Shown: positions 56,707 through 62,700 of the stretch, piece by piece
Position numbering within the stretch: position 1 is the stretch's first letter
Layout of the letters: the number at the start of each line of letters is the position of its first letter
Assembly: GCA_964016985.1 (NCBI GenBank)
Contig: OZ024823.1
Coordinates: 131,026,112-131,090,111 of the forward strand
DNA length: 64,000 nucleotides
Source: Anodontia alba
Lineage: Eukaryota; Mollusca; Bivalvia; Lucinida; Lucinidae
Reading direction: 5' to 3'
The notes under the pieces: generated by a model
Told to the model about the DNA's origin: nothing
Databases searched by the model: none
What the model saw: only the letters and a program-made list of their open reading frames with translations
Position numbers and translations under genes: made by a program

Positions 56707-59700
56707 TGATGTTTTAGGTGTATACTATTTTAAGAATATCCGTGATTCCGTCATTCTGTCAACAATTAAGATTTTTGCTCCATAACTTGACTAGCCTTTA
56801 TTCAATGTTAAAATTTTCACCTCACCTTGAACACTAGACAATGCACATGTGGTAGGCAGAAGGGTCAGTTTTATAAGAGTTATGCCTCTTTGTGTTCTTT
56901 AAATAAGATGTTTGTATTATGACTGATAGTGCATACTTGTGAAATCAACTTCTCTTACTACCTTTGTTGGATCTTTTCAAAACTTTGCACATATATTACA
57001 GACATAGTGAAAATATGTATGTGCAAGTTTAATGCTGCAAAAATATTTTTTGACAAAATGGCAGGGTTTTTAACTTAACCATATTATGACAACTGCATCT
57101 AGTCAGTGATAGTTAATAGTGCATACTTTGTGAAATCAACTCCTCCTAGAGCTTTTGTTGGACCTTTCCAAAACTTTACACATACATTACAGATATATTG
57201 AATATGTGCATGTGAAACTTTGATGGTGAAAAAATATTTCTTAACAAAATGACAGCATTTTTAACTTAGTCATTTTACAACAACTGCACCTAGTCAGTGA
57301 TGGTTAACAGTGTATATACGGTGAAATCAATTCCTCTAACACTTTTCATTGGTTCTTTCCAAAACTTTGCATTATACTGTATTACACATGTATTGAAAAT
57401 ATGCATGTGCAAGTTTGATGCTGAAACTCTTTTTCTTAAAAAATAGCAGGATTTTTTTAACTTAGCCATTTTACGAAAACAACACCTAGTTAGTGATGCT
57501 TAAAAGTGCATACGTTGTGAAATCAACTTCTCTTAGAACTTTTGGCTAATCCTTTTAAAACTTTACACATACATTATAGACATATTGAAGATGTGCATGT
57601 GAAACTTTGATGCTGAACAAATATTTCTTCACAAAATGATACTATTTTTAACTTAGCCATTTAGGACAACAGCACTTAGTCTGTGATGATTAATAGTGTA
57701 TACTTTCTGAAATCAACTCCTCTTACACCTTTTGTTGGATCGTTTTAAAACATTTCATATATATTACAAACATATTGAAGATGTGCATGTGCAAGTTTGA
57801 TACTGAAACTTTATTTTTTTTTTGATAACATGGCAGGATATATAACTTAGCCATTTTACGACTAATGCTAGTCAGTGATGGTTAATAAATCGTATTTTGT
57901 GAAATTAACTCCTCTTACAAAATTTTTTGGATCTTTTCAAAACTTTACACATATATTACAAACATATTGCAATGTGCATGTGGAACTTTGATGCTGAATA
58001 AATATTTCTTTACAAAATGACAGCGTTTTTAACTTAGCAATTTTTTTGACAACTGCACTAGTAAGTGATGGTCAGTAGTGTATACTTTGTGAAATCAACT
58101 CCTCTTGCACCTTTTGTTGGATGTGTCAAAAACATTGAAGATATTTAACAGACATATTAAAGAAAAGCTGTGCAAATTTGATGCTAATTTTGTTTTGACA
58201 AAATGGCAGGATTTTTTAAAATTTTTTTACTACAACTGCACCCCCACCCCACCACGCAAACTGTTCATGGGGAGGGGGTGTATTCTGTTTTCCTGTTGTC
58301 CATATGTCCATTAAATTTTGCTTTCTGAGTGGGGGTAATCTCTTAAGCCCTGCTTATTTACATTTTTCGTTTTAGCCATGAAATGTTTTTGTACATTTGA
58401 ATGGTGTAAAGCACATAAAAAATAATTGATAGAATCTTTGGCAAAGTACACAAACAATTTGGGATTTTGATTGTGCTATAATGACAAGAATTCACATTGA
58501 CATGAATTTACTGTAATACAGTACTGACTGACTATACTTTGCTTGTATCAGTTTCAGCATTGTGAACTTGGAAAGTTCTAAACAGTACCTTCTCAACATG
58601 GATGTCGGTGTATGTTTTGAGAAAGATGATTGTGAATTTGCTTTAGACATATTTGTCAACACTTACCTGCCTAAACCATTCTGTAACTGGAACAATGATT
58701 TCAAGATTCCAGGTATGTTGTGTAAATATTTCGAGGCTGTCATATAGAATGGGTTCAATCTGAAAAACTTACAACGGAATCATCACGCAAACAGGCCTAT
58801 ATAATTTTGGCCCCCCCCCTTAAACCCCACTTTTATATAGTAAAACGGGGGTTTACAGGGGTAAACCATATTTTTCTTATTTCTGCTCAAAACCATAAAT
58901 TGTGGGTACTCATTAAAACCACATCATTGAGGCAATTCTAACGGGTACCCACAATCTATGTTTGAACATAAATATGAAAAATATCTGAATTTTTATCCTA
59001 TGTTGACATAATATTTATTAATTAATAAAGCCAGTACTGGTGTCTTCAGTAGGTGTCTTTCACAGGTATTCCTGTATTTTTTATGGGTATTCCAGTATTT
59101 TGGTAGTATTCCGGTATTTCGGTAAGTTGTGTGACCACACATTGCTTTCTTGTAAATGTATGTGTGAGCTGCATTGCCTCTTTGAACTTTCTGTTGATCA
59201 GTCTTTCATGCATATGCCCAGCCCCTTAGCAAGGCCACATGTCTAGTTCTTTGGCTGATTCCCCTTAACCTACCATTTACATGAGCAAACAGAATAGGTT
59301 CTGGTGAGACTGCATGGATGTACAGGCTAGCCTGAACTTTGTTGTTATTGTTCCCATGATGTAGCTTACGTGTATATAGCCCTAAATGCCTTAGGTGAGT
59401 CACAGAAATTATGTTAATTGTTTAAAACAGTGACTATAAATAAATTGTAATGAACTTAGGCTTTTGCAAAGGGAGACAGCTTTTACAGAGAGAAATGTAT
59501 TTGAAAACTTTCAAAATTAAGTCAACTCTTAAAGGAAAGAATTTGCAACCTTTGAAAAGGTATCTGCTACTATTCTGCATTGTATTTTAAGGGTTAAGCT
59601 AATAGCAAAAAAAAAAAAAAAACAGATTTGGTGTAATTAACCTTTACCACTCTCTAAGCAAATTCAGCAGACAACAAATATTTTTTTTCTGATTTTTCCC

Positions 59701-62700
59701 AGAAAATATTCCTTGACATTCCATGCAAATTTCTCTTTTGGAAATAATTTGCTTGGAATGTCAATGTCTGTTTTTGATAATCTGTATGAAATGCCAAGGT
59801 CTATTTTCATGGGGTAAAAAGGAAAAATATTTTCAAAAGGTTGTCTGCTGAAATTTATACCCAGCATCTTAACCCTGGTCCAGGTGAATCCAGATTTGCC
59901 ATGTCTTTGCAAACAGTGTATATCCAGATCATTTGGCTTCTAAACTGATCTGGATCTGTACTGTTTGTCATTATGTAAATTTGTATCAAGAACCTGGATC
60001 AGGTATTCTAACTGGCTGAAAATTAGAAGTGGGAATGACATCTTAATTTATTCAGCATGGCAAGGGTTAAGCATAAAAGATTGTTGATAATTTTGACCTG
60101 TTTGTAGTAGAATTTGAATCATTGTAGATTTGACAGTGTCCAAATGGCTGGAGTCAAGAGGTGCAGATGTGATGAAAGATTACTTAGTAGAGGTATTTCT
60201 AGAAGAACTTGGTATTGCTGAGTACATGTTGGACAAACCATGTTCTAGGCAAGCGGTGCCTTTTGTTGATAGTGAGGATGGTTGGAGTACGGGTATGTTA
60301 TAAATTATTGTAATTTTCATTTCCATATTACTTCATTATGTGGTATATAATTGGACCATTTTCTTAGGATTGGAGTTTAATACTATTTGTTCACTGTGTC
60401 TGACAGGGCATTTTAAATGGTGGATGCTTAACTATAAGCAGTCTGTGGGCAAAATCACTGGACAGCAGATTGATGATAATTTTCCCTTTCTTTATTTCCC
60501 AGAAAATAGGCTTGAACTTTCATGCAAATTGAGACAGTTTGCATGAAATGTTGAAACCTATTTTGGGGAAAAATAAGTAAATATTTCAAAATATTTTCCG
60601 CTAAAATTTTTAACCAGCATGCTAAGTGTTGAGAGTATTGAAAGAGAACCATTTGTTTTCTGTAAGTGACTGGTAGGTTTCTTATATGCTCAATATCAAG
60701 TTGAAATGAAACAAGGAGGGTGGTGTTCCACTGAGGTACCTTGTTGGTGTCATGGGTATAGCCATTGGTCCCATCCCAGCACAGTACATATTTTGGCTAC
60801 CAAGTGATGGGGATTCCGATTGCTTTTATAAAGCTTCATAGACTTCACTGGTATATATTGAGAGAAATTATATTTTGAAAACTAACTTTATTGAGAGAAA
60901 TTAGACCTTGAATTTTTTATTGAAAAAAAATTAGATTTTGAAATTTTATTCAGAGAAATTTGATTTTGAAAATTTTATTCAGAAAAATAAGGTCTTGAAA
61001 ATTTTATTCACAGAAATTAGATCTTGAAAATTTTATGAAGAGCAAATATAGGAAGTTTAGATTGTTCAACTTGATAAAGACATTGCCTTTAAGGGAGTGT
61101 TTGAAAGTGAAATTAAAAAAGCAGGTCTCCATATTTTTTTATCTTCAGCACTCCTCAGGCTAAATTAGCAGACAGTTTATATTTACCAATTTTTTTTTTT
61201 ATCTTTCCCTGAAAACAAGGCTTGACATTGTTTCATTTAAATTGTCTACTTTGCTTAAAATGGCAAACCATTTTTTTCAGGAAAAAAAAAACAAGAAAAA
61301 AAAAATCATTTTAATCTGTCATCTGCTAATGTTTACAAAGCATATTGTCCTATAATTTACACACCTTGCATGGCATGCAATGCTTTTATATGCTGTCACA
61401 GAGAAGTATATCCCTGCTACCTGAAATACAGGGAAATATTTCATATGAAAACATATACCATATATACCCTAAATATTATGACAGACATCTGAACAATGTA
61501 GACCCATTTCATATCATAAAAAGAGCCATTTGTTTATAGTCTGCAGTTTGCCATTTAGCTGATAATTTTGAGGTAGTCAGTGTAGCTCCAGATAAGAGTG
61601 GTGTGGGTGTATCTAGTAATATTTTTATTATTTCTGCACAAAGACATATGTTATGGTACTCATTAGAAGTGCCTCAAAGAGGCACTTCTAATGAGTACCC
61701 ACAACATATGTTTTCATGGAAAAATAAGAAAAAGAAATCAGTACTTTCGGTTTTCATGAGGATAGCTCAGACATAATAATGCAAACATTTAGCAGAGTCA
61801 TTTATTATAAATATTAGATGAAATAAAGATTTAATCTTTTCCCAACAAAGAAGGCAAAACAACAGTTGAATTTATTTGGTCAGCGCAGTCAATGTACATC
61901 TGTTTACTGAATGTTAGGTACTCTTTGTTATTGTTTATCCTGCTGTTTAGGAATGAGACATCTCTCTATGAAAAACACAAAACAGTTTATGAACACTAAA
62001 ATGAAATATAAATTTCACTGAATTAAAATGACATGCAAATTTTCCCAGTTACATTTTTTTTGTTAAAAAATGATTTATCTAGAGTTACACTCAGTGGTTT
62101 TGTTATTGTTGCTTTCAGATTGTCCATTTGACTTGGATCTCCCTCCTCTGACGGGACCACTGACCTGCTATGTTCCAGACTACTGTTCAGGAATCAGCTG
62201 TTGTATAGATGTTGATTTCATTTCCCGATCATTCAATGCCTACCTTCTCATTGATACGTGTAACTTTGTTCTCACTGTGGGAATAGAAGATTTCAAGACA
62301 GAGATCCCACTCTCTACATATCATTGGGGAACAAAGGAATCTTTTGCTTTGTTTGGACTTGTGAAAATTGAGTAAGCTCATAAATTTCTCCTACTACATT
62401 GTTTATCACTTAGCATGCTATCAGCAAATTCAGCAGATAACAAATTCATGATGTTTTCTGATTTTTTTCAGAAAATAGACTTTGACATACCATGCAAATT
62501 GTCTCCTAAGGAGACAATTGCATGAAATGTCAAATGCTATTTCAGGGAAACATAAGAGAAACATTTCAGAATATCATCTGCTGAAATTTTTTATCAGCAA
62601 GCTAATCATAATATTATATTTGCAACCTATACTATTGTAATGTTTATTATGCCCCCACCAAAGAGGGTTTAGAGGAGTTATATTGGAATCATTTCATCCC

